From Streptomyces sp. NK15101 (GTDB taxonomy: Bacteria > Actinomycetota > Actinomycetes > Streptomycetales > Streptomycetaceae), in NCBI RefSeq assembly GCF_020400725.1, contig NZ_JAINVG010000040.1, forward strand, positions 1-64,000: a stretch of DNA of 64,000 nucleotides. The letters are read 5' to 3'. This document shows, piece after piece, positions 16,346 to 24,850 of this stretch (its first letter is position 1; each line of letters starts with the position of its first letter). Made by a program: the position numbers and the translations under genes. The notes under the pieces are model-generated. The model worked only from the letters and a program-made list of their open reading frames with translations. It was not told the DNA's origin and did not search any database.

Positions 16346-16765
16346 ATGTCATCGGAGTCGACAGAAGTCTGGACCGGCTGGTACCGGGACCGCAGCGGCG
16401 CGGAAGCGATCGTCATCACGGCCGACGGGCGGCACGTCGCCACCCGGATCAGGGGGGTCGAGTACACGGGCGAGGGCTTCGCCGCGCTCGGCGCCGCCGA
16501 CGAGGGCGGGCGGCCCCTCACGGGATGCGTCCTGGAGTGGGACCTTCCGCTCCCCGTCGTCGTGGACGGCGCCGCCCAGCAGGCCACGCTGGCCTGCCTG
16601 CTGACGCTCGGCGAGCGCGCCGACCTCAGCCTGACGCTGCACTACGGCGGCGCCGCCTTCGAGGCGTGCGTCGCGGGGGGCGATTTCGAGGAAGCCCTGG
16701 AGCGGGTGCGGCGGCAGCTGCCGCCCGGCGCGGACTTCGGCCGCAGGCTCCTCCAGGCGGCCTGA
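16346..16765 (+). CDS. Conserved hypothetical protein (DUF6304-like)
   Basis: A 139-residue, mainly beta-stranded protein (WTGWYRDRSGAEAIVITADG at 9-28) with no membrane segment, signal peptide or catalytic motif that I can name. It resembles a short Streptomyces family that I believe is DUF6304; this is from memory and not certain. The ATG at 16346 is the only good start. It converges on the snapalysin gene across a G/C-rich stem-like stretch at about 16768-16806. Confidence 0.7.
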   Translation: MSSESTEVWTGWYRDRSGAEAIVITADGRHVATRIRGVEYTGEGFAALGAADEGGRPLTGCVLEWDLPLPVVVDGAAQQATLACLLTLGERADLSLTLHYGGAAFEACVAGGDFEEALERVRRQLPPGADFGRRLLQAA

Positions 16766-16817
16766 GGCCGGGACGGCGGCGCCCCGGGGAGGGGTGCCGC
16801 CGCCGTGCGAATCGGTG

Positions 16818-17471
16818 TCAGTCCTTGAACGCGGAGGCGAGGCCGTAACGCCACAGCTGGTCGACGCGGGAGCGCTCCTGCGCGTTCGGCTGGGCGTTCT
16901 GGCAGGACGTGCCGGGGCCGCCGCCCGACATCAACTCGCTGCACGGGCCGCTGTAGTGGTCCGGCAGCCCGAGGACGTGCCCGGTCTCGTGGGCGGTGAC
17001 CCGGGTCGAGTTGTACTGCTGGTTCTGCCGGTAGTCGAGGAAGATGTAGCCGTTGCCGTGGCCGTCGGTGCTGGCGTACGAGCCACGGGAGTCGTTGCCC
17101 TCGTAGTAGGCGAAGTCCGGGTTGCTGCCCTCGACGAGCCGGACGTTCACCACCGAGCTGTTCCATATCTGGGTGGAGCGGGCGATCTGGGTGCGGAAGG
17201 TCGGCGCGTTGGCGGCGCTGTAGACGACGGTGACGGCGGTCGCGCCGGGCGTGGCGGCCCGCTTCCTCGCGACCGACTTCACGACGGCCTCGAAGAAGGC
17301 CTGGTTGGCCTTGGCCTCCTCGGCCGAACCGGCGTACGCCACGGAGGCGTTGCCGGTGGTGCCGGTGGTGCCCGTGCCGACCGCTGCCGCCGGGGCCGCG
17401 CCGAGGGAAGCGGCGAGACCGAGACCGAGGGCGGCGGTCAGCACGGAGGTGAGGACCTTGGGGTGACGCAT
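16818..17471 (-). CDS. snpA: Snapalysin, secreted M7 neutral metalloprotease
   Basis: A 217-residue secreted zinc protease of family M7. A signal peptide covers about residues 1-30 (hydrophobic LTAALGLGLAASLGAAPAAA), followed by a short propeptide rich in Gly and Thr. The extended zinc motif HETGHVLGLPDHYSG is at 161-175, with ligands His161, His165 and Asp171 as in snapalysin. Two cysteines at 177 and 190 can form a disulfide. It is divergent from a LysR regulator, the usual arrangement for snapalysin, so that regulator probably activates it. The enzyme should degrade external protein such as milk casein. Confidence 0.93.
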   Translation of the reverse strand: MRHPKVLTSVLTAALGLGLAASLGAAPAAAVGTGTTGTTGNASVAYAGSAEEAKANQAFFEAVVKSVARKRAATPGATAVTVVYSAANAPTFRTQIARSTQIWNSSVVNVRLVEGSNPDFAYYEGNDSRGSYASTDGHGNGYIFLDYRQNQQYNSTRVTAHETGHVLGLPDHYSGPCSELMSGGGPGTSCQNAQPNAQERSRVDQLWRYGLASAFKD

Positions 17472-17575
17472 GGGGGGCTCCTCCTGTTGGTGTCGGAGAG
17501 AGTCTCGGGGGAGCCGGCCCGCGCGGGGATGATGCCAACCACCGATAGCTCCACCGCATCACGGGGCAGAGCTGC

Positions 17576-17606
17576 GTCAACTCCCTTGGAGTGAAAGGAG
17601 ATTGAC
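17576..17606. promoter_or_regulatory. Probable LysR binding site between snpA and its regulator
   Basis: GTCAACTCC (17576-17584) and GGAGATTGAC (17597-17606) form an interrupted inverted repeat in the divergent gap. A second inverted pair, GATGC/GCATC, lies at 17531-17535 and 17556-17560, closer to snpA. LysR activators commonly use two such sites; binding is inferred. Confidence 0.6.
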
Positions 17607-17657
17607 GGCTTCCGGGTGTCTGGTGCGACTCGGGGGAGCCGCCCTACCCTCGGGGGC

Positions 17658-18623
17658 ATGGAGCTGGAGGTGAGACACCTGCGCGCGCTCTGCGCCATCG
17701 CGGACACGGGCAGCCTGCACAAGGCGGCCCGGCAACTGGGCATGAGCCAGCCCTCGCTGACCACCCAGCTGCGCCGGATCGAGAACTCCCTCGGCGCCGA
17801 GCTCTTCTCCCGCGGCCGCACCGGCTGCCGCCCCACTCCCCTCGGCCGCTCCCTGCTCAGCCGGGCCCGCCCGCTGGTCGCCGACATGGCCGCGCTCGTC
17901 ACCGAGACCCGGGCCGCCGCCCGCGCCGACGGCCCCGGACTCCGCGTCGGCTCCACCGCCAGCCGGGCGCTCCCGGGCTGGCTGCGCCGGCTCCGGCAGC
18001 GGCTGCCCGGCACCGAGGTCGGCCTCCGGGTGGACGTCTCCGCCAACGCGCTGCTGCGCACGGTCGCCACCGGACAGCTCGACGTGGCCTTCGTGCACGA
18101 GGTGGAGGGCTGCCCCCTGCGGGTCCCCGAGGGGCTCACGGGCCGGGTCCTGGTCGCCCGCGAACCCCAGTTCATCTCCATGGCCCACGACCACCCGGCC
18201 GCGGCCGGACCCGTCGTGGACCTCGCCGACCTCGCCGCCGACCACTGGATGGTCGACCCGACCGTCGACGGCGAATGGGACGGCCTCCGGCGGGTCCTCG
18301 GCGCCGCCGGCATCGACCCGCCCCTGCTGCACGGCGACTACCACACGGCCGCCTCGCTCATCGTCCTCGGCGAGGCCGTCGCCCCCTGCCAGCCCACCTC
18401 GGGCCCGCGCGAGGACATGGCCATCCGGCCCCTGCGCGGCGACCCGCTGGGCGTCCGGCTCCTGCTGTACGCGCGCCCGGGCGCGCCCTTGGACGTGCTG
18501 TACGCGGAACTCGCGGCGGCCTACCGGGAGGTGGCCCTGCGTGCGGCCCCGTACCGCGAGTGGCTCCGCCGCCAGGGCGCGACGGCCACCCTGTCGGTGG
18601 GGCCGTGCATGATGACCGCATGA
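17658..18623 (+). CDS. LysR-family activator of snapalysin
   Basis: A 321-residue LysR-type regulator. The N-terminal winged helix-turn-helix includes SLHKAARQLGMSQPSLTTQLRRIE at about 20-43 (typical LysR core: AARQLGMSQPSLT). The rest is a two-lobed effector domain. It lies divergently from snpA with operator-like repeats between, as for the known SnpR/MprR activators of secreted metalloprotease. The stop overlaps the next gene start as ATGA. The C-terminus contains Cys-Met-Met, with no obvious function. Confidence 0.9.
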   Translation: MELEVRHLRALCAIADTGSLHKAARQLGMSQPSLTTQLRRIENSLGAELFSRGRTGCRPTPLGRSLLSRARPLVADMAALVTETRAAARADGPGLRVGSTASRALPGWLRRLRQRLPGTEVGLRVDVSANALLRTVATGQLDVAFVHEVEGCPLRVPEGLTGRVLVAREPQFISMAHDHPAAAGPVVDLADLAADHWMVDPTVDGEWDGLRRVLGAAGIDPPLLHGDYHTAASLIVLGEAVAPCQPTSGPREDMAIRPLRGDPLGVRLLLYARPGAPLDVLYAELAAAYREVALRAAPYREWLRRQGATATLSVGPCMMTA

Positions 18624-19117
18624 GCGAAGATCCCGGCCGGACAGAGGTGCGCCACGCACGCCCGGAAGACCTGCCCCGCGTCGTCGAGCTGATCACCGAA
18701 CACGCGGCGTACGAGAAGGCCGCGCCCCCGGCCCCCGGCCTCGCGGACCGCCTCGCCGGCCTCCTCTTCGGCCCCGGGCGCCCCCGCCTCCGCTGCTTCG
18801 TCGCCGCCCTCCCCGACGGCACCCTCGCGGGCTACGCCACCTGTGCCCCGGAGCTCTCCACCTGGGACGGCACGGAGTACCTCCACATGGACTGCCTCTA
18901 CCTCACGGAGACCTCCCGCGGCCACGGCCTCGGCCCCCTCCTGATGGCGGCGCTCCGTGCCGAGGCCCGCGCCCTCGGCCTCCCGGAACTCCAGTGGCAG
19001 ACCCCCGTCTGGAACGAGGACGCGATCCGCTTCTATGACCGCCTGGGCGCCACCTCGAAGGAGAAGCGCCGCTACACGTGGCCGACGGAGGCGTGGAAGC
19101 GGCCGACGGAGGCGTAG
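18620..19117 (+). CDS. GNAT-family N-acetyltransferase
   Basis: A 165-residue GNAT acetyltransferase. The acetyl-CoA site reads YLTETSRGHGLGPLLMAALRAEA at about 95-117 (core RGHGLG), and the C-terminal strand/helix FYDRLGA follows. It resembles the diamine or spermidine acetyltransferase-like group, but the substrate cannot be read from the sequence. The ATG at 18620 overlaps the LysR stop, so the two are probably co-translated. A hairpin terminator follows. Confidence 0.85.
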   Translation: MSEDPGRTEVRHARPEDLPRVVELITEHAAYEKAAPPAPGLADRLAGLLFGPGRPRLRCFVAALPDGTLAGYATCAPELSTWDGTEYLHMDCLYLTETSRGHGLGPLLMAALRAEARALGLPELQWQTPVWNEDAIRFYDRLGATSKEKRRYTWPTEAWKRPTEA

Positions 19118-19126
19118 AAGCACCGA

Positions 19127-19157
19127 AGGGGTACGACCGCCGAGCGGTCGTACCCCT
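19127..19157. terminator. 14-bp hairpin, bidirectional terminator
   Basis: The arms 19127-19140 and 19144-19157 are perfect complements with a CGA loop, between the convergent acetyltransferase and sodN genes. Confidence 0.88.
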
Positions 19158-19176
19158 CCGGGTGGGGATCGGAAGG

Positions 19177-19572
19177 TCAGGCCTTCTTCGTCTCCCAGAA
19201 GATGCGGTCGATCTCGGCGATGAGCTCCAGCGCCTTCTCGCCCGTCTTCGGGTCCGTCGACGCCTTGGCGGCCGAGAGGGCCTTCAGGGTGTCGTTGACC
19301 AGCTGGTTGAGCTCGGGGTACTTCTCGAAGTGCGGGGCCTTGAAGTAGTCGCTCCAGAGCACCGAGACGTGGTGCTTGGCGAGCTCGGCGCGCTGCTCCT
19401 TGATGACCGTGGCGCGCGCGCGGAAGTGCGGGTCGTCGTTGGCCAGGTACTTCTCCTGGACAGCCTTGACGGACTCGGCCTCGATGCGGGCCTGGGCCGG
19501 GTCGTACACGCCGCACGGGAGGTCGCAGTGGGCGCTGACCTTCACCTTGGGGGCAAACAGGCGGGAGAGCAT
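19177..19572 (-). CDS. sodN: Nickel-containing superoxide dismutase SodN
   Basis: A 131-residue NiSOD precursor. The 14-residue propeptide (MLSRLFAPKVKVSA) is removed so that His15 becomes the N-terminus and the nickel hook HCDLPCGVYDPAQAR ligates Ni through His1, Cys2 and Cys6 of the mature protein. It converts superoxide to oxygen and peroxide in the cytoplasm as a hexamer. The Shine-Dalgarno GGAAGGA precedes the ATG. It is divergent from its maturation protease gene sodX with 162 bases between. Streptomyces sodN is induced by nickel. Confidence 0.97.
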   Translation of the reverse strand: MLSRLFAPKVKVSAHCDLPCGVYDPAQARIEAESVKAVQEKYLANDDPHFRARATVIKEQRAELAKHHVSVLWSDYFKAPHFEKYPELNQLVNDTLKALSAAKASTDPKTGEKALELIAEIDRIFWETKKA

Positions 19573-19734
19573 TGAGCCGTCCTTCCTCGTGATCGTCTTC
19601 TCAGGTGGGACATTACTCGGTGAGAAGGGCGTTTTCGCGGGCGCCCCCTGGGGCTTAGGTCAAAAGTCCAGGGTCACCATGGGACTCGTGTACGAGTGGA
19701 CGAGTCGACGCAGGAGCGGACCGGGAGGTGCCGG

Positions 19735-20169
19735 ATGACGGGAGAGGGGCGGGAGAGGGTGGCCGAGACCGGTGCACCGTTCGGGATCGCCGAAGTGACG
19801 GGGGTGTCGATGGTGCCCACGCTGTTGCACGGTGACCAGCTGCTCGTGCAGTACGGGGCGCGTCTGCGGGCCGGGTGCGTGGCCGTGCTGCGGCATCCGC
19901 TCCAGCAGGATCTGCTCATCGTGAAGCGGCTGATCGAGCGACGTGACGGCGGCTGGTGGGTGCTCGGTGACAATCCGGACGCCGAGGGGGACAGCCGGGT
20001 CTTCGGGGCCGTACCGCCCGAACTGGTTCTCGGGCGGGTGCGGGCGCGGTACCGGCCGGTGACGCCGGGGCGTCAGCGTTCGCCGGGTGTGATGCTCTCC
20101 TGGCTGGTCTCCTCCGTGAGGCCCGTGTGGTCGGTCCGCTCGGCCTCCAGGCGTTTGCGGGCCCGGTAG
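19735..20169 (+). CDS. sodX: NiSOD maturation peptidase SodX (S26 family)
   Basis: A 144-residue S26 (signal peptidase-like) serine protease that removes the SodN propeptide to create the nickel hook. The catalytic Ser25 is in GVSMVPTLLHGD and the general base Lys64 is in LLIVKRLIE. Unlike leader peptidases it has no strong N-terminal membrane segment. The ATG at 19735 follows GGGAGG. The last 97 bases overlap the end of the convergent CGNR gene on the other strand. Confidence 0.9.
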   Translation: MTGEGRERVAETGAPFGIAEVTGVSMVPTLLHGDQLLVQYGARLRAGCVAVLRHPLQQDLLIVKRLIERRDGGWWVLGDNPDAEGDSRVFGAVPPELVLGRVRARYRPVTPGRQRSPGVMLSWLVSSVRPVWSVRSASRRLRAR

Positions 20170-20702
20170 GCGGCCACGTTGGCGCGGGTCGCGCAGCGGT
20201 CCGAGCAGTAGCGGCGGGAGCGGTTGGTGGAGGTGTCCAGGTAGGCGTTGCGGCAGGGCGGCGCCTGGCAGAGGCCGAGCCGGTCCGCGCCGAACTCCGT
20301 CAGGTGGAAGGCGAGGCCCATCGCGGAGATCGCGGCGTAGCCCGTGGTCGCGTTCGAGGAGTGGTCGGCGAGGTGCATGTGCCACCGGGGGCGGCCCTCC
20401 TCGTCGAGGGTGTCGTGGCCGGAGATCTGCGGGCTGACGGGGAACTCCAGGAGGAGCGAGTTCAGCAGGTCCACCGCCCCCGTGTGGTCGCCCTCGTCGG
20501 CCGCGGCGAAGACCGCGCGCAGCCGGGCCCGCACCGTGCGGAAGCGCGGCAGGTCCGCCTCCGTGACCCGCCGGGCCATCTGGGTGGCGGGGCCGAAGAG
20601 GTCCCGGAGCACCTCGACGGAGGTCAGCGTGTCCTTGTTGCGGGCCGGCTCCTCGGTGTTGACCAGACGTACGGCGAAATCCGAGTAATGGGCCAGTTCC
20701 AC
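20073..20702 (-). CDS. ABATE/CGNR zinc-finger transcriptional regulator
   Basis: A 209-residue protein with an N-terminal ABATE helical domain (starting MELAHYSDFAVRLVNTEEP) and a C-terminal CGNR-type zinc finger, here C..PC, then RRYCSDRCATRANVAAYRARK, expected to bind DNA. These are stress-linked regulators of unknown target. The GTG start has AAGGA 6 bases upstream. The gene is divergent from a methyltransferase across 94 bases and might regulate it. Its 3' end overlaps sodX by 97 bases on the opposite strand. Confidence 0.85.
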   Translation of the reverse strand: MELAHYSDFAVRLVNTEEPARNKDTLTSVEVLRDLFGPATQMARRVTEADLPRFRTVRARLRAVFAAADEGDHTGAVDLLNSLLLEFPVSPQISGHDTLDEEGRPRWHMHLADHSSNATTGYAAISAMGLAFHLTEFGADRLGLCQAPPCRNAYLDTSTNRSRRYCSDRCATRANVAAYRARKRLEAERTDHTGLTEETSQESITPGER

Positions 20703-20796
20703 TTGTAGTCCTTACTTCGGGGGGCTAGTGTCCCGGTCGGAAGGGGTAACGCCTGTTTCCCCTTCGAGGGTATTACGAACGCGGGGAGGAACGACC

Positions 20797-21546
20797 ATGA
20801 CCGGAACCGACTGGGCGGCCTGGCAGCAGAGCTGGGACCGTCAGCAGGAGTGGTACATGCCGGACCGGGAGGAACGGTTCCGCGTGATGCTCGACATGGT
20901 CGAGGCACTGGTGGGGCCGAAGCCCCGCGTCCTCGACCTCGCGTGCGGTACGGGGAGTATCACGAACCGGCTGCTCCGGAGGTTCCCCGACGCCACCAGT
21001 GTCGGCGTCGACCTCGATCCGGCCCTCCTCGCCATAGCCGAAGGCTCCTTCGCCGGCGACGAGCGCGTCACCTTCGTCACCGCCGACCTCAAGGACCCCT
21101 CGTGGGTCGCGAGCCTGCCGTACGACTCGTACGACGCCGTCCTCACCGCCACCGCCCTCCACTGGCTCCACAGGGAGCCCCTGACGGCCCTCTACGGACA
21201 GCTCGCCGGCCTCGTCCGCGACGACGGCGTCTTCATGAACGCCGACCACATGATCGACGAGACCGCGCCCCGCATCAACGCCGCCGAGCGCGCCCAGCGG
21301 CACGCCCGCATGGACCGGGAGAAGGCCTCCGGGGTCCTCGACTGGGCCGACTGGTGGGCCGTCGCCGCCAAGGACCCGGTCCTCGCCGAGCCCACCGCCC
21401 GCCGCTTCGAGATATACGGCGAGCACGCCGACGGCGACGCGCCCTCCGCCCACTGGCACGCCGAGACCCTCCGCGCCGCCGGCTTCGGCGAGGCCCGGAC
21501 GGTCTGGGCCTCGCCCTGCGACACGCTGGTGCTCGCCGTGAAGTAG
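20797..21546 (+). CDS. Class I SAM-dependent methyltransferase
   Basis: A 249-residue methyltransferase. Motif I, VLDLACGTGSITNRLL, is at about residues 45-60, and the acidic residue binding SAM ribose is in GVDLDP. It has no transmembrane segment. The ATG at 20797 follows GGGGAGGA. The acceptor substrate is not evident. A strong hairpin separates it from the convergent transporter operon. Confidence 0.85.
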   Translation: MTGTDWAAWQQSWDRQQEWYMPDREERFRVMLDMVEALVGPKPRVLDLACGTGSITNRLLRRFPDATSVGVDLDPALLAIAEGSFAGDERVTFVTADLKDPSWVASLPYDSYDAVLTATALHWLHREPLTALYGQLAGLVRDDGVFMNADHMIDETAPRINAAERAQRHARMDREKASGVLDWADWWAVAAKDPVLAEPTARRFEIYGEHADGDAPSAHWHAETLRAAGFGEARTVWASPCDTLVLAVK

Positions 21547-21560
21547 CCGCGGTGCGCGAA

Positions 21561-21591
21561 AGGGGCGGTACGGATCGCCCGTACCGCCCCT
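21561..21591. terminator. 13-bp hairpin terminator
   Basis: The arms 21561-21573 and 21579-21591 are perfect complements around a 5-base loop. It lies between the convergent methyltransferase and the ABC ATPase gene, so it can serve both. Confidence 0.88.
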
Positions 21592-21602
21592 CTTCGTGCG
21601 TC

Positions 21603-22366
<764 letters not shown>

Positions 22367-22370
<4 letters not shown>

Positions 22371-23317
22371 GCCGATGCCTCCGGGGAACGCTTGAACGTG
22401 GTCAGGTTCGTCTTGACCCGCTGCCACGGGGTGGGCGGCAGGTTGCGCGTCGAACCGCGCGCGAAACGCCGCTCCAGGTAGTACTGGCCCACGCTGAACA
22501 CGCTGGTCAGCGCCAGGTACCAGATGGAGGCGACGAACAGCATCTCCATCACGGCGCCGGCCGTGTTGCCGATGTTCGACGAGGCGCGCAGCAGTTCGGT
22601 GTACTGCACGGCCGAGACCAGGGACGAGGTCTTCAGCATGTTGATGAACTCGTTGCCCGTCGGCGGCACGATCACCCGCATGGCCTGCGGGAGCACGATG
22701 CGGCCCATGGTCTTCGTCTGGGACATGCCCAGCGCGTGCGCCGCCTCGGTCTGGCCCTCGTCGACCGACTGGATGCCGGCGCGGACGATCTCCGCCATGT
22801 AGGCGCCCTCGTTCAGGCCGAGGCCGAGCAGGGCCACCATGAACGGCGTCATGACGTCCACGGTCTCGTTCTTGTAGATCGGCCCGAGGTTGATGTACTG
22901 GAAGATCAGCGACAGGTTGAACCAGACGAGCAGCTGGACGTAGACCGGGGTGCCGCGGAAGAACCAGATGTAGAGCCAGGCGACCGCGCCGGTCACCGGG
23001 TTCTTGGAGAGCCGCATCACGGCGAAGATGATGCCGAGGACGAGGCCCAGCGCCATGGACGCGATGCTGATGATGATGGTGTTCCACATGCCGTCGATGA
23101 CGGAGGGGTCGAACACCTTGTCCCACACCGTGTCCCAGACGACGTCGCCCTGGGAGAAGGCGTAGACGAGCCACCCGAGGAGGACGACGACCACGACACC
23201 GCTGACCCAGCGGCCGTAGTGGCGCACGGGGATGGCCTTGATCGCCTCGTACGGGACGCCCGGGGGGGTGGGCCCGGCCGGAGCGGCGGCCGGGTCCTTG
23301 CTGATCTTGTCAGTCAT
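22367..23317 (-). CDS. Polar amino acid ABC transporter permease
   Basis: A 316-residue HisM/GlnP-type inner membrane permease with about five membrane segments. The conserved loop EAAHALGMSQTKTMGRIVLPQAMR binds the ATPase; quoted in parts: EAAHALGMSQ and IVLPQAMR. A polar N-terminal extension of about 35 residues (MTDKISKDPAAAPAG) precedes the first segment. It is encoded between the ATPase and the binding protein, with no second permease, so it probably forms a homodimer. Confidence 0.92.
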
Positions 23318-23348
23318 GACGACTGCCCTTCAGTGGTACGAGGAGAGG

Positions 23349-24314
23349 TCACTTGCCGGCGTTGATCGTGGCCGACTTGACCGCGCTGTCCTCGACGTCC
23401 CACTTCTTCAGGACCTCGGCGTAGGAGCCGTCCTTGATGATCGCGTCGAGCGCCTCCTTGACGGCGTCGCGCAGCTGGGTGTTCTCCTTCGAGACGCCGA
23501 TGCCGAAGAGGCCGACGTCGCTCTGGCTGCCGACGACCTCGAAGTCGTTGCCGCCGCCCGAGGTCTTCGCGATGTACGCGGCGACCGGGTAGTCGTTCAG
23601 GTCGGCGACCGCGCCGCCCGCCTTCACGCGGGTCTGGGCCTCGGCGTCGGTGTCGAAGGCCTGGATGGTCAGCTTCTTGTCGCCGCACTTGGCGGCCTGC
23701 GCCTTGAAGGTGTCCTCGTAGATCGTGCCGCGCTGGACGGCGACGGTCTTGCCGCAGAGGTCGTCGAGGGAGTTGACGCCCTGCGGGTTGCCCTTCTTGA
23801 CCAGCAGGGAGACGCCGGAGCTGAAGTAGTCGACGAAGTCGATGCCCTTGCCGATCTTCTTCCCGTTGTCGTCCAGGCCCTCCTGGCGCTTCTTGTTGTC
23901 CGTCATCGAGGACATGATCAGCTGCTGGCGGCCGGTGTAGATCGAGGTGATCAGGCCGTCGAAGGTGCCCGAGACGAACTCGAGCTTGACGCCGAGCTGC
24001 TTGCTGAGGGCCTCGCCGAGGTCCGGGTCGACACCGACGATCTTGCCGCCCTCGGTGAACTCCATCGGGGCGTACGAGGCGTCCGTGCCGACCTTGATGA
24101 CACCCGACTTCTGGATGTCGGCGGGGAGCTTCGAGAAGAGCGGAGCCTTGCTCGCGGCGGCGGAGGAGGAGCCGCCCTCCTTGGTGCTGCCGCCCTCGGT
24201 CTGGTCGCCACAGGCGGTCAGCAGCATCGAGCCGGCGACCGCGATGGCGGCGACCGCGGCAAGACGGGACGTGCGGGTCTTGGCGGTCGTACAGCGCGTG
24301 GAGCGTGCGGTCAT
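23349..24314 (-). CDS. Amino acid-binding lipoprotein of the ABC transporter
   Basis: A 321-residue periplasmic-binding-type lipoprotein. The signal peptide ends in the lipobox LLTAC, with the lipidated Cys at about residue 35, then a Ser/Gly-rich linker. The SBP_bac_3 domain follows, with GVIKVGTDASYAPMEF and VDPDLGEALSKQLGV as its usual start. It should capture a polar amino acid, probably glutamate, outside the membrane and deliver it to the permease. It is the first gene of the three-gene operon. Confidence 0.92.
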   Translation of the reverse strand: MTARSTRCTTAKTRTSRLAAVAAIAVAGSMLLTACGDQTEGGSTKEGGSSSAAASKAPLFSKLPADIQKSGVIKVGTDASYAPMEFTEGGKIVGVDPDLGEALSKQLGVKLEFVSGTFDGLITSIYTGRQQLIMSSMTDNKKRQEGLDDNGKKIGKGIDFVDYFSSGVSLLVKKGNPQGVNSLDDLCGKTVAVQRGTIYEDTFKAQAAKCGDKKLTIQAFDTDAEAQTRVKAGGAVADLNDYPVAAYIAKTSGGGNDFEVVGSQSDVGLFGIGVSKENTQLRDAVKEALDAIIKDGSYAEVLKKWDVEDSAVKSATINAGK

Positions 24315-24850
24315 GGTCGGGTTCCTCCGGCGTGTGAAGTGCTGCCAGGTGGTCGCGTACGTACCTTCGAGTGTCGCGACCTCGTGTGATTACGGCATCT
24401 TGCCATTCGGACTGCCACAAACCGACGGCCTCGGATGTCAAAATCGGGTAACAGGTGACCCCGAAATCCCGACAGGCCGGTACATCAGGGCCGGATCTTC
24501 TGCGGAATCCCTCCCCCGTCACCGGAAAATCTGCGGTTCATCTCGCCATTCGGACGAGCGGAAGGCCGCCAATCGGGTGGCGGGACCATCTATCGGGACA
24601 TCGGGTGACGTGTCGTCTCCTATCCACGTGCGGATGCACTCGGTATGAGTCGCGTCACCGAACGGATATGAACTCGTCTGCGGTGCCGTCCGTCCGGTAA
24701 GAAGGATCCTTACACCCCTCATCCGGGGCTCAGGGCGCGTTGTGCGGCGCGCCCGCGCGGCTGCCAGACACGGCGGCCGCGGGACCCGCCCACCGCTCCA
24801 CACCAGGAGCGGCCCACCCTCAAATGAAGCAGACTTAAGGGGTCAACCCA
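24315..24850. other. Long divergent intergenic region, ABC operon / malic enzyme
   Basis: There are 536 bases with no gene I can support; it is clearly less GC-rich than its surroundings. It holds a 17-base direct repeat (24396-24412 and 24539-24555, one mismatch) and four copies of ATCGGG (24443, 24572, 24592, 24600). These are presumably regulator sites for one or both divergent promoters. Confidence 0.6.
24396..24555. repeat. 17-bp direct repeat pair upstream of ABC operon and malic enzyme
   Basis: CATCTTGCCATTCGGAC at 24396-24412 and CATCTCGCCATTCGGAC at 24539-24555 differ at one position and start 143 bases apart. The spacing is 13.6 helical turns, so looping is not excluded. The binding protein is unknown. 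Confidence 0.8.

Noticed and set aside
24448..24467. GlnR-like box GTAAC...GAAAT upstream of the glutamate-type ABC operon
   Set aside because: The spacing between the halves is 10 bases instead of 6, so the match is by chance.
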